Source of the DNA: an uncultured Muribaculaceae bacterium
Lineage (GTDB): Bacteria > Bacteroidota > Bacteroidia > Bacteroidales > Muribaculaceae
Direction: 5' to 3'
NCBI GenBank assembly: GCA_910578395.1
Contig: CAJTPZ010000012.1
Location: forward strand, 1 to 52,502
DNA length: 52,502 nt
How positions within the stretch are numbered: position 1 is the stretch's first letter; every line of letters starts with the position of its first letter. A program made the position numbers and the translations under genes. Below are positions 16,679 through 24,281 of this stretch, piece by piece. Below the pieces are notes generated by a model. That model made no database searches and was not told the DNA's origin. It saw only the letters and a list, made by a program, of their open reading frames with translations.

Positions 16679-17002
16679 ATGAATTGGATAATTCTAATTG
16701 TTGCCGGCTTCTGTGAGGTTGGCTTTACTTACTGCCTCGGACGGGCAAAATCCGTCGAAGGTCTCCCTTGGTTGGGATGGATGGCCGGATTCCTTATGTT
16801 TACAATTATAAGTATGGGATTGTTGGCTAAAGCCACACAAAGTCTGCCTATAGGCACAGCCTATGCCATATGGACTGGTGTAGGGGCGTTCGGAACTGTT
16901 TTGGTGGGAATATTCTTTTTTCATGAACCCGCAACTTTTTGGCGAATGTTTTTCATATTCACGTTAATTTCATCAATCATCGGACTTAAGACTGTATCAT
17001 AA
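16679..17002 (+). CDS. small multidrug resistance (SMR) exporter, Gdx/SugE-like
   Basis: The 107-residue protein has four membrane spans and the key SMR glutamate (Glu13 in GFCEVGF) in the first span. The segment LPIGTAYAIWTGVGAFGTV is closer to the SugE/Gdx guanidinium exporter type than to EmrE. It would exchange protons for guanidinium or quaternary ammonium ions in the inner membrane as a dual-topology dimer; many members form heterodimers but no partner gene is adjacent. The ATG at 16679 is preferred over an upstream TTG because it starts right at the first span. The Nim-like gene starts three bases after its stop. Confidence 0.85.
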   Translation: MNWIILIVAGFCEVGFTYCLGRAKSVEGLPWLGWMAGFLMFTIISMGLLAKATQSLPIGTAYAIWTGVGAFGTVLVGIFFFHEPATFWRMFFIFTLISSIIGLKTVS

Positions 17003-17005
17003 AGA

Positions 17006-17494
17006 ATGGAATTTCGTAAAATGCGGCGTTTTCGCCAGCAACTCTCAAAATCGGAATGTGATGCCATATTGTCAATGGCTACTTCCGGCACACTTGCTCT
17101 ATTGGGTGATAACGGCTATCCGTATGCTGTCCCTATAAGTTATGTATATACGGACGGCAAGATATATTTTCATAGTGCTAAAACAGGACATAAAGTAGAT
17201 GCCATAAAACAGCATGACAAGGCTTCTTTTTGTGTCATAGCCGCTGATGATGTTAATCCGTCAGAGTTTACAACCTATTTTCGAAGTGTCGTTGTCTTTG
17301 GGAAGATTCACATCATCGAGTCGGAGTGCGAAAGGAGGTATGCTGCATCTTTGTTGGGAGGAAGATATAATCCGGGAGATGATACAGGGTTGCAAAAAGA
17401 GCTGGACAAAGGGCTATCGCAGATGCTTGTTTTCCGTTTTGATATTGAATACATGTCAGGCAAAGAAGCTATTGAACTTGTCGGAAAGAGATGA
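17006..17494 (+). CDS. pyridoxamine 5'-phosphate oxidase-fold flavoprotein, Nim-like
   Basis: The 162-residue protein has the split-barrel flavin-binding fold. The N-terminal MRRFRQQLSKSECDAIL followed by GTLALLGDNGYPYAVPISYVY and IYFHSAKTGHKVDAI is the pattern of NimA-type proteins, some of which reduce 5-nitroimidazole drugs such as metronidazole to harmless amines. Distantly related members occur widely and many do not confer resistance, so resistance cannot be claimed. It is translated directly after the SMR exporter, forming a two-gene operon that looks like a stress or xenobiotic response unit. Confidence 0.8.
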   Translation: MEFRKMRRFRQQLSKSECDAILSMATSGTLALLGDNGYPYAVPISYVYTDGKIYFHSAKTGHKVDAIKQHDKASFCVIAADDVNPSEFTTYFRSVVVFGKIHIIESECERRYAASLLGGRYNPGDDTGLQKELDKGLSQMLVFRFDIEYMSGKEAIELVGKR

Positions 17495-17538
17495 ATTTTG
17501 TGTTTTGTAACAAGGTAATACGAGTTGTCAAGTAATAT

Positions 17539-17571
17539 TTTGTTCTTTTTGAAATATTCTTATTACATTTG
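17539..17571 (+). promoter_or_regulatory. promoter of the thiamine operon
   Basis: TTTG (17539-17542), a 21-base spacer and TACATTTG (17564-17571) match the Bacteroidetes promoter consensus. Transcription would begin near 17578, immediately before the first riboswitch helix. Confidence 0.75.
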
Positions 17572-17577
17572 CGATGC

Positions 17578-17744
17578 TCACTCAAGAGGGGTGCCCGTAA
17601 TTTTGCGGGCTGAGATCATACCCTTGGAACTTGAAGCGGTCAGTACCGCCGTAAGGAACTTGAAGTAACTTTTTGTAAGGTCTACTCCGTGCGTTGTTCT
17701 CAACGCCTCTTGATAGCAGTTGCTAATTATAATATTACAAAGCT
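17578..17744 (+). promoter_or_regulatory. TPP riboswitch (THI element) with expression platform
   Basis: The aptamer spans about 17581-17665. It shows the THI-box core GGGGTGCCCG, a P3 hairpin (GCCCG/CGGGC), the conserved CTGAGATCATACCC, then GAACTTGAAG, the P5 hairpin GCGGT/ACCGC and the closing GTAAGGAA. P1 is TCAAG (17582-17586) with CTTGA (17659-17663). Downstream are a GCGTTG/CAACGC hairpin (17691-17706) and CCTCTTGA (17706-17713), which can pair over 8 bases with TCAAGAGG (17582-17589) and so competes with P1 and P2. Binding of thiamine diphosphate should favour P1 and lower expression of the operon that starts with thiS at 17745. There is no U-run, so control of translation is more likely than termination. 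Confidence 0.93.
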
Positions 17745-17948
17745 ATGGATGTAGATATCAATGGCCGTCGCATGCATATAGACGGTGATCATAAAACTCT
17801 CGCAGAATTATTGGAAGGAGAAGGATTTACCGGTATAGGGCAAGCTGTTGCTGTGAACAACTGTGTTGTACCTCGTGCCGAGTGGACGAATTTTAAGATA
17901 ACGGACGGAATGAAGCTGACAATAATCCGTGCGGTCTGCGGTGGGTGA
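17745..17948 (+). CDS. thiS: sulfur carrier protein ThiS
   Basis: The 67-residue ubiquitin-fold protein ends with the required Gly-Gly (VCGG), the site that is adenylated by ThiF and converted to a thiocarboxylate that donates sulfur to thiazole synthase ThiG. Length is typical. It is the first gene behind the TPP riboswitch and ends four bases before the preferred ThiE start, so it heads the thiamine operon. Confidence 0.93.
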   Translation: MDVDINGRRMHIDGDHKTLAELLEGEGFTGIGQAVAVNNCVVPRAEWTNFKITDGMKLTIIRAVCGG

Positions 17949-17952
17949 TCAC

Positions 17953-19119
17953 ATGAATCTTATAGCGATAACACTCCCTTATTTTTATAGGGGAGAAAGC
18001 CGGGATATTGCAGCTTTGATTGATAGTGGACGCTTTTTACGTGTTCATATAAGAAAACCTTATGCATCGATTGATGAAATGTGTGTGTTGCTGAATGCGA
18101 TACCACATGAAATGCGTGCAAAAATTACACTTCATGACTGTCTTGAGCTTGCCGATGAATTTGGCGTCGGAGGCGTCCATCTTAGCGGGAGGCATCCAAA
18201 GGCGCCTTCTGGATGGCAGGGGCTTGTCAGCAGATCAATACATTCGGTAGAGGAGATTTTGGAATCAAAAGAAGATTATGTTTTTTTGAGTCCGGTATAT
18301 ACAAGCATATCTAAACCCGGATATCGTGGAAAATTCAATCTTTCTGACGTTTCTCGTTATCTCAACAGCAAAGTATACGCTCTCGGAGGGGTGACTTTCG
18401 AGAGATTGCCGGAAATTAAGGCAGCGGGGTTTGGTGGAGCGGCGATGCTGGGTGCTGTGTGGAGACGACCTATAGACATTGAGCAGTTCAGTATGCAGTT
18501 TATCACCAATGGTGAGACTCAGGAGTCGGTCATAGAAGGAGCAAAGAATGCTTTGGCCGGCGGGTGCCGATGGGTGCAGGTTCGCATGAAGGACCGGCCT
18601 ATAGAAGAGGTTGAAAGTGTGTTGAAGCAGTTGGCTTATGAGTGCCATAGTCATGATGCGGTTTTGTTGGTGGATGATCATGTCGGTATTGCCGCAAATA
18701 TGGATTGCGTAGACGGTGTGCATGTAGGGAAAAATGATATGCCGGTATTTGAGGCGCGTCGTTTATTGGGCCCGTCAAAAATATTGGGAGCAACAGCCAA
18801 TACGTTTGATGATCTTTATGCGGCTGTAAAAGATGGTGCTGACTATGTAGGGCTTGGGCCGTTCCGTTTTACTGCGACAAAAAAAAATTTAAGTCCGGTT
18901 CTTGGAGAGGAAGGGTATAGAGAAATTATTGCCAAATGCGACGATGTCGGCATCCATATTCCTGTGGTGGCTATCGGTGGAATTACAGAAAAAGATGTTC
19001 CGTCGATCATGCGGGCCGGTGCGCGTGGAATAGCAGTAAGCAGTGCTATACTCAAGGCTGAAAATCAGGTGGATATGACGAGGATGCTTGTCGGTGTAAT
19101 TAGAGGTTTGATGAAGTAA
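17953..19119 (+). CDS. thiE: tandem ThiE/TenI-like fusion, thiamine-phosphate synthase
   Basis: The 388-residue protein (from ATG 17953; an in-frame GTG at 17929 would overlap thiS) holds two copies of the ThiE/TenI barrel. The N-terminal half (about 1-185) has LHDCLELADEFGVGGVHLS, FLSPVYTS and YALGGV and looks like a TenI or degenerate ThiE. The C-terminal half (about 190-388) has the ThiE signatures VQVRMKDRP, LLVDDHVGIA, GVHVGKND, ADYVGLGPFRFTATK and VAIGGIT and should join the pyrimidine diphosphate and thiazole phosphate to thiamine phosphate. TenI-type domains aromatise the thiazole tautomer, so the fusion could couple the last two steps. The halves are usually separate genes of about 210 residues. 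Confidence 0.88.
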   Translation: MNLIAITLPYFYRGESRDIAALIDSGRFLRVHIRKPYASIDEMCVLLNAIPHEMRAKITLHDCLELADEFGVGGVHLSGRHPKAPSGWQGLVSRSIHSVEEILESKEDYVFLSPVYTSISKPGYRGKFNLSDVSRYLNSKVYALGGVTFERLPEIKAAGFGGAAMLGAVWRRPIDIEQFSMQFITNGETQESVIEGAKNALAGGCRWVQVRMKDRPIEEVESVLKQLAYECHSHDAVLLVDDHVGIAANMDCVDGVHVGKNDMPVFEARRLLGPSKILGATANTFDDLYAAVKDGADYVGLGPFRFTATKKNLSPVLGEEGYREIIAKCDDVGIHIPVVAIGGITEKDVPSIMRAGARGIAVSSAILKAENQVDMTRMLVGVIRGLMK

Positions 19120-19137
19120 AACAATGATTGGAATATT

Positions 19138-19905
19138 ATGGGTAATCTTGTAATCGGTGGCAGAGAGTTCAGCTCCCGCCTATTTGTAGGAACAGGCAAA
19201 TTCCGCTCAAATGACTTGATGGAGGCTGCGATAAAAGCATCGGGAGCGCAGATGGTGACAGTGGCGATGAAGCGCATTGACATGGACAACCGGGAGGATG
19301 ATATGCTTCGACACATAATGCACGATGGCATACAGATACTTCCCAACACGTCGGGGGTAAGAACCGCCGAAGAGGCAGTGCTTGCCGCACAGCTGGCACG
19401 TGAAGCTTTCTGTACCGATTTTCTTAAACTGGAAATTCATCCTGATCCGAAGTATCTGCTGCCTGATCCTGTCGAGACTCTTAAAGCAACTGAGGTGCTT
19501 GCGAAGATGGGCTTCGTGGTTCTGCCTTATATTCAGGCTGATCCGGTGCTATGCAAACGGCTTGAGGAAGCAGGTGCGGCAACAGTGATGCCACTTGCGG
19601 CACCGATAGGTTCAAACAAAGGGCTTGTGACACGCGACTTACTTAAGATTATCATCGAGCAAAGCCGTGTTCCGGTGGTTGTGGATGCAGGTCTGGGCGC
19701 TCCGTCGCATGCCGCCGAGGCTATGGAACTGGGCGCCGATGCTGTGCTTGTAAATACGGCTATTGCGGTTGCCGGAGATCCGGTGCGTATGGCGCGTGCG
19801 TTTGCTGATGCCACTGTTGCAGGGCGTGAGGCATACGAGGCGGGTCTTGGTGCTGTAGCTGATCAGGCCGATGCTTCTTCACCTCTTACATCTTTTCTTG
19901 ATTGA
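19138..19905 (+). CDS. thiG: thiazole synthase ThiG
   Basis: The 255-residue barrel protein makes the thiazole phosphate moiety from deoxyxylulose 5-phosphate, the ThiS thiocarboxylate and dehydroglycine. Visible family segments are SRLFVGTGKFRS near the start, VTVAMKRID containing the Schiff-base lysine region, TSGVRTAEEAV, LKLEIHPDPKYLLPD, and MPLAAPIGSNKGL with VVDAGLGAPSHAAEAMELGADAVLVNTAIA. Length is normal. It lies 18 bases after thiE and its stop overlaps the start region of thiH. Confidence 0.96.
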   Translation: MGNLVIGGREFSSRLFVGTGKFRSNDLMEAAIKASGAQMVTVAMKRIDMDNREDDMLRHIMHDGIQILPNTSGVRTAEEAVLAAQLAREAFCTDFLKLEIHPDPKYLLPDPVETLKATEVLAKMGFVVLPYIQADPVLCKRLEEAGAATVMPLAAPIGSNKGLVTRDLLKIIIEQSRVPVVVDAGLGAPSHAAEAMELGADAVLVNTAIAVAGDPVRMARAFADATVAGREAYEAGLGAVADQADASSPLTSFLD

Positions 19906-19907
19906 CG

Positions 19908-21029
19908 ATGTTTTCGGAATATCTAAAAGCTAATTACGACTGGGATACAACCACCCGGGAAATAATGTCGATGACTTCGGCTGATGTTGAGCGTGCACTT
20001 GTAAGGGAGTATCTTGATGATCGTGATTTCATGGCTCTGATATCGCCTGCGGCTGCTAAATACATAGAGGTTATGGCGCGCAAAAGCAAGGCGATCACAG
20101 AGCGAAGGTTCGGTAAGACGGTGAGTATCTTCATACCGATGTACATCACCAATTCGTGTACCAACTCGTGTGTGTATTGCGGATTCAACCGGCATAACAA
20201 GTTTGACCGTGTGGTGCTCACTGCCGAACAGATAGAGGCAGAGTGCAAGGCAATCAAGGCGATGGGGCCGTTTGATAATCTGCTGCTTGTGACAGGAGAG
20301 AATCCGGTTATCGCCGGAACGGAATATATCGAACGTGCATTGCAGGTGTGTCGCCCGTATTTCAGTAACGTAACGATAGAGGTGATGCCGTTGCCGACAG
20401 AAGATTATGCTCGTCTGACACGGTCGGGGCTTAATGGTGTGGTTTGTTTTCAGGAGACATATAACCATGCCAGATACAAGGTGTATCATCCGGCGGGAAT
20501 GAAATCACGGTTTGACTGGCGTTGTGACGGTTTTGACCGTATGGGACAGGCCGGTGTGCATAAAATAGGAATGGGTGTTTTGATAGGACTGGAAGACTGG
20601 CGTACAGACGTAACAATGATGGCCCGTCATCTGATGTATCTGCGTAAACGCTATTGGCGGACACGTTATTCGGTGAATTTCCCAAGAATGCGTCCGTCGG
20701 AGTCGGGATTTCAGCCTAATGTGGTGATGTCGGACCGTGAACTTGCACAACTTACGTTTGCTTTCCGAATATTTGATCCAGATGTCGATATCTCTTATTC
20801 GACTCGTGAAAATCATGAATTCCGCAACAACATGGCGACACTTGGAGTTACGACAATGAGTGCCGGATCCAAGACTGATCCGGGAGGTTATGCTACTTAT
20901 TGCGATGCTTTGGAACAATTTGAAATCAGCGATCCGACTTCGCCGGCGAAGGTTGCGGCCGATCTGCGTGCCCTTGGCCGCGAATCTGTATGGAAGGATT
21001 GGGACCGAGTGTTTGACAGAGAATTATGA
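19908..21029 (+). CDS. thiH: 2-iminoacetate synthase ThiH (radical SAM)
   Basis: The 373-residue protein is a radical SAM enzyme that splits tyrosine to give dehydroglycine for the thiazole ring, the anaerobic route used instead of the oxidase ThiO. The CxxxCxxC cluster motif is CTNSCVYCGF at about residues 77-86, followed by LLVTGENP and the usual ThiH C-terminal region including FPRMRPSESGF and YSTRE. A TTG at 19902 is an alternative start overlapping the thiG stop; the ATG at 19908 is preferred. Overlap with thiF by four bases (ATGA) shows coupling. Confidence 0.95.
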   Translation: MFSEYLKANYDWDTTTREIMSMTSADVERALVREYLDDRDFMALISPAAAKYIEVMARKSKAITERRFGKTVSIFIPMYITNSCTNSCVYCGFNRHNKFDRVVLTAEQIEAECKAIKAMGPFDNLLLVTGENPVIAGTEYIERALQVCRPYFSNVTIEVMPLPTEDYARLTRSGLNGVVCFQETYNHARYKVYHPAGMKSRFDWRCDGFDRMGQAGVHKIGMGVLIGLEDWRTDVTMMARHLMYLRKRYWRTRYSVNFPRMRPSESGFQPNVVMSDRELAQLTFAFRIFDPDVDISYSTRENHEFRNNMATLGVTTMSAGSKTDPGGYATYCDALEQFEISDPTSPAKVAADLRALGRESVWKDWDRVFDREL

Positions 21030-21730
21030 GTGATTTTTCAGAACGTTACTCACGGCAGATCATGTTGCCTGATTTCGGTGAAGAAAGGCAGCGGCGGCTA
21101 TGCGATGCATCGGTGCTTATTGTCGGTGCCGGCGGCCTTGGCACCGCCGCAGCGACTTATATCACGGGTGCGGGAGTCGGGCATATAGGTATCGCGGACC
21201 CGGATGTAGTGAGTCTCTCCAACCTGCAACGCCAGACGCTATACAGTGAAAAGCAGATAGGACGGTCAAAGACGGAGTGCGCACATGAGAGACTCCGTGA
21301 AATGTCGTCGGTCTCACGGTTTACGCTGCATCCCGAAAGTGTCAGTGAGGAGAATGCACGAGAACTTGTGCGCGGTTATGATCTTGTGATAGACTGTACA
21401 GACAACTTTCCGGCCAGGTATGTGATTGATGACGCCTGTGCAGCTGAAGGGACCCCCTGGGTGCATGGGGCGATAGGTGAGTACCACGGTCATGTTACGG
21501 TCTTTAACTATAGGATGCAACGGCGGTATGTTGAGCTTTATCCGGACCGGGATGCGTTGTGCTCACTGCCCCGTATTACAGGTGGTGTTATAGGTGTTGT
21601 TCCAGGTGTTGTGGGTGTGCTACAGGCATCGGAGGCAATAAAGATACTGACCGGTATAGGTGAACCGCTTGAAGGCCGGTTGTTAACCATAGATCTTATG
21701 ACTATGAATACTACTTTCGTTGAATATTAA
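21026..21730 (+). CDS. thiF: ThiF/HesA/MoeB family adenylyltransferase
   Basis: The 234-residue E1-like enzyme should adenylate the ThiS C-terminus. It has the nucleotide-binding GAGGLGTAAATYI (about 35-47), DPDVVSLSNLQRQ, and the catalytic DCTDNFPARYVIDDAC segment. The two CxxC pairs that bind zinc in E. coli ThiF are absent: the first is replaced by RYVELYP, and the protein ends before the second. Only one cysteine (DALCSLP) is near the position of the sulfur-relay cysteine. It is placed within the thiamine operon directly after thiH, so the ThiF role is well supported despite the missing zinc site. Confidence 0.9.
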   Translation: MSDFSERYSRQIMLPDFGEERQRRLCDASVLIVGAGGLGTAAATYITGAGVGHIGIADPDVVSLSNLQRQTLYSEKQIGRSKTECAHERLREMSSVSRFTLHPESVSEENARELVRGYDLVIDCTDNFPARYVIDDACAAEGTPWVHGAIGEYHGHVTVFNYRMQRRYVELYPDRDALCSLPRITGGVIGVVPGVVGVLQASEAIKILTGIGEPLEGRLLTIDLMTMNTTFVEY

Positions 21731-21747
21731 CTGTTTAGAAATATCTA

Positions 21748-22446
21748 ATGACTTCTTTCGATAAATATGCGTCGGAGTACGACAGCTGGTTCTGCGACAA
21801 CCACAATGTGCTGATGAGTGAGGTGCGTCTTGTGGCGGCAACTCTTAAAGATGCTCCCGGACCGGTGCTTTCGGTGGGATGTGGCAGCGGCCTGTTCGAG
21901 ATGATCATGCGCGAGAATTTCGGTATAAATGTGACTGACGGCGTCGAGCCTTCGGAGGGCATGGCCGAGATCGCACGCAAAAGGGGTATGACTGTGGCTG
22001 TGGCTACGGCGGAGGATTTCGATTATCCTGCGGGTAAGTACGGGACTATTATTTTCAACGGCTCACCGAGCTATATCACAGATCTGGGCTTTGTTCTTGA
22101 TAAAGTGTATGCCGCCCTACCTGAAGGAGGTCGCGTGATATTGGTGGATGTTCCGAAGGAAAGCACTTACGGTCAGATGTATAATCTTGCCAAGGCTGTC
22201 GGCACGTGGGATCATCCTTTGCTTGAGGGATGTTATCCGATGAATCCATATCCGATAGAGTTTGTGAAGCAGGCCAACTGGCGTACGACGGCCGAGAAAC
22301 TGCGTCTGCTCGAAAATGCCGGTTTTTGCGGCCTGTCGGCTATGCAGACACTGACGACGCATCCGTTGTACTCCAATCTGAGAGTCGAAGAGCCTCAAGA
22401 AGGGTATTACCGTGGTGATTATGTGGCTATATCAGCAACAAAATGA
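21748..22446 (+). CDS. class I SAM-dependent methyltransferase of unknown target
   Basis: The 232-residue protein has a Rossmann-type methyltransferase domain with the SAM-binding motif LSVGCGSGLFE at about residues 39-49, an acidic strand end (VTDGVEPSEGM), and the later GRVILVDVPKEST. There is no thiamine step that needs such a methyltransferase, yet it is 17 bases after thiF and overlaps tenA by four bases, so it is translated as part of the operon. Possible roles include processing of a thiamine degradation product or detoxification; the substrate cannot be read from the sequence. Confidence 0.8.
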   Translation: MTSFDKYASEYDSWFCDNHNVLMSEVRLVAATLKDAPGPVLSVGCGSGLFEMIMRENFGINVTDGVEPSEGMAEIARKRGMTVAVATAEDFDYPAGKYGTIIFNGSPSYITDLGFVLDKVYAALPEGGRVILVDVPKESTYGQMYNLAKAVGTWDHPLLEGCYPMNPYPIEFVKQANWRTTAEKLRLLENAGFCGLSAMQTLTTHPLYSNLRVEEPQEGYYRGDYVAISATK

Positions 22447-23096
22447 TGGCTGACATGGAAAAGTGGAGCAATCGGGCGTGGGAGGCTTCCAGACCGATAT
22501 ATGAGGCGATACTGCGGTTGCCTTTTATTAAGGAACTTGCCGACGGGACACTTGATCCGGCGATATTCCAACGCTACATAGAGCAGGATAAACTGTATCT
22601 GACAGAGTATAGCAGAATTTTGGCTCACATTGCGTCGCGACTTCATGATAATGATCATGTAGATGCTTTCCTGAGGTTTGCAAGAGACGGAGTGTTCACG
22701 GAAAAGGCGCTTCATGACAGATATGTTAGTGATGAAATTTGTGAGATGTCGCCGACATGTCTGTTTTATACATCGCTTCTCAAAGCGCAGTCAATGGAGT
22801 CAGTGGAGATTGAGATGGCTTCAGTATTGCCATGTTTTTGGATATATAATGCAGTGGGAAAGCATATATTGTCTATTGCAAGGATGGATGGGAATTTATA
22901 TGCAGACTGGATTAAAACTTATAGTGATCCGGCTTTTGATGCGGCGACCGACAAGGCGATAGCGATATGCGACCAGCTTGCCGAAGTTGCCTCAGAGGAG
23001 GTGCGTGCTCGCATGACTGATATATTTTTCAAGGCATCGCGCATGGAGTGGTGTTTCTGGGATGCGGCATATACGCCGCACCCGTGGGAGGTTTAA
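22443..23096 (+). CDS. tenA: aminopyrimidine aminohydrolase / thiaminase II TenA
   Basis: The 217-residue all-helical protein matches TenA. It hydrolyses aminopyrimidines formed when thiamine breaks down, giving hydroxymethylpyrimidine for reuse. Family marks include FIKELADGTLDPAIFQRYIEQDKLYL near the N-terminus, the catalytic cysteine in LPCFWIY (about residue 128), and the C-terminal FFKASRMEWCFWDAAY with its paired aromatic and glutamate residues. It is followed eight bases later by thiD, which phosphorylates the same product, so the two form a pyrimidine salvage branch. Confidence 0.93.
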   Translation: MMADMEKWSNRAWEASRPIYEAILRLPFIKELADGTLDPAIFQRYIEQDKLYLTEYSRILAHIASRLHDNDHVDAFLRFARDGVFTEKALHDRYVSDEICEMSPTCLFYTSLLKAQSMESVEIEMASVLPCFWIYNAVGKHILSIARMDGNLYADWIKTYSDPAFDAATDKAIAICDQLAEVASEEVRARMTDIFFKASRMEWCFWDAAYTPHPWEV

Positions 23097-23104
23097 AATA
23101 GCTG

Positions 23105-23923
23105 ATGATGAAGTATAATACTGCTTTGACGATCGCTGGAAGCGACCCGTCGGGAGGTGCCGGACTGCAGGCTGACCTTAAAACCTTTTCGGCTCTCGGG
23201 GTGTATGGTGCGACTGCGGTTGTGGCCGTTGTCGATGAAAATACGACTGGGGTTTATGGTGTTCATCCTATACCTGAGAGTTTTGTGGCGGGACAGATAC
23301 GCTCGGTTCTGACCGACATAGGCGCCGACGCAGTGAAGATCGGTATGCTTCACAGTTCTGAACTTATACGCACTGTACTTGCAACACTGCGTGATTTCCC
23401 GGATGTGCGTAATATCGTGCTTGATCCGGTGATGGTAGCGACTTCGGGAGATCCGCTGCTTGAGGCTGACGCTGTCGGCACGCTACGAGATGAACTGATA
23501 CCTTACAGCCGTGTAATAACACCCAACCTGCCTGAGGCTTCATTGCTTTTGGGGGAGACAGTGTGTCATCAGGATCAATTTGAGGACGCCGCACGGGCGT
23601 TATCTGGCATTGGTGGCGGAAATGTGTCAGTCATGCTTAAGGCCGGTCATATTGAGAATACCGATATTATCGTAGATATATTCTACAATGCCGAGACAGA
23701 CAGTTTTCTTCGCTTGCCTTCGCAAAAGGTGGAGACTGTGAATACCCACGGTACCGGATGCACGCTGTCGTCGGCGATAGCTGCATGGCTCGCCAAAGGA
23801 ACTGATCTCAACACCGCGGCACGTCTCGGCAAGAAGTATATAGCTTCGGCGATCATAGCCGGTGCCGATTATAAGATCGGCACCGGCCACGGGCCTGTCC
23901 ACCATTTTTATTCTTTGTGGTGA
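23105..23923 (+). CDS. thiD: hydroxymethylpyrimidine (phosphate) kinase ThiD
   Basis: The 272-residue ribokinase-fold enzyme phosphorylates hydroxymethylpyrimidine twice to the diphosphate used by ThiE. Visible motifs are IAGSDPSGGAGLQADLKTF at the N-terminus, VKIGMLHS, LDPVMVATSGDPLL, TPNLPEA and the C-terminal anion-hole motif THGTGCTLSSAIAAWLAKG. Length is normal. It is the last gene of the riboswitch-controlled operon. Confidence 0.96.
   Translation: MMKYNTALTIAGSDPSGGAGLQADLKTFSALGVYGATAVVAVVDENTTGVYGVHPIPESFVAGQIRSVLTDIGADAVKIGMLHSSELIRTVLATLRDFPDVRNIVLDPVMVATSGDPLLEADAVGTLRDELIPYSRVITPNLPEASLLLGETVCHQDQFEDAARALSGIGGGNVSVMLKAGHIENTDIIVDIFYNAETDSFLRLPSQKVETVNTHGTGCTLSSAIAAWLAKGTDLNTAARLGKKYIASAIIAGADYKIGTGHGPVHHFYSLW
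23861..23884 (+). terminator. possible terminator hairpin overlapping the thiD end
   Basis: GGTGCCGAT and ATCGGCACC form a perfect 9-base-pair stem with a 6-base loop inside the last codons of thiD, followed by GGCCACGGGCC and then ATTTTTATTCTTT (about 23905-23917). The distance to the T-rich run is long for a classical terminator, so this is tentative. No other terminator is seen before the capsule promoter. Confidence 0.25.
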
Positions 23924-24281
23924 CTGACTTATTAGTAAGTGCTGTTATTGCTTGTTTAATAGTCTGGTTATATTGGTTTTTTATATTTTGTCATAGAGGT
24001 TTGCAGAATCATTAGGAAGTATTAACTTTGTGAAATGATGGAGTGGATTTTCAATCTTTCTCTGTCGATTTGGATTCCCGATAGTTTTTCTGGAGGAGTC
24101 TGAGTCCTGAAACATTGCGATGGAAACAGCTGCCAATCACTGTGCAATCCAATCGTGTGATGTGTATAACTGCATGTGTCTTAATCTTATAGCGATACTT
24201 GCAGGATTCAGAAATATACCCTGACTCCTGATATGTGCTCTTTTAGTGTCGCATTATCGGTGTGTTTTTTTCCAGGTGTTT
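23924..24281 (+). other. capsule locus 5' region and untranslated leader
   Basis: These 358 bases hold the promoter at 24000-24030 and a leader of about 245 bases. No gene is supported in it. Long leaders are the place where UpxY-type antiterminators act in Bacteroides fragilis, so a termination or pausing site may be present, but I could not identify a clear hairpin with a U-run. Confidence 0.5.
24000..24030 (+). promoter_or_regulatory. promoter of the capsule locus
   Basis: TTTG (24000-24003), a 19-base spacer and TAACTTTG (24023-24030) match the Bacteroidetes consensus exactly. Transcription would start near 24037, leaving a leader of about 245 bases before the UpxY-type gene. No inverted repeats flanking this promoter are visible, in contrast to invertible Bacteroides capsule promoters. 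Confidence 0.75.

Noticed and set aside
18879..18887. Run of nine A in the thiE fusion gene
   Set aside because: It encodes Lys-Lys-Asn in frame within a conserved ThiE segment. A runs of this length are common in A/T-rich genes, and thiamine synthesis is an unlikely contingency function.
23930..24280. Possible invertible capsule promoter
   Set aside because: I searched by eye for inverted repeats of 12 or more bases flanking the promoter and found none.
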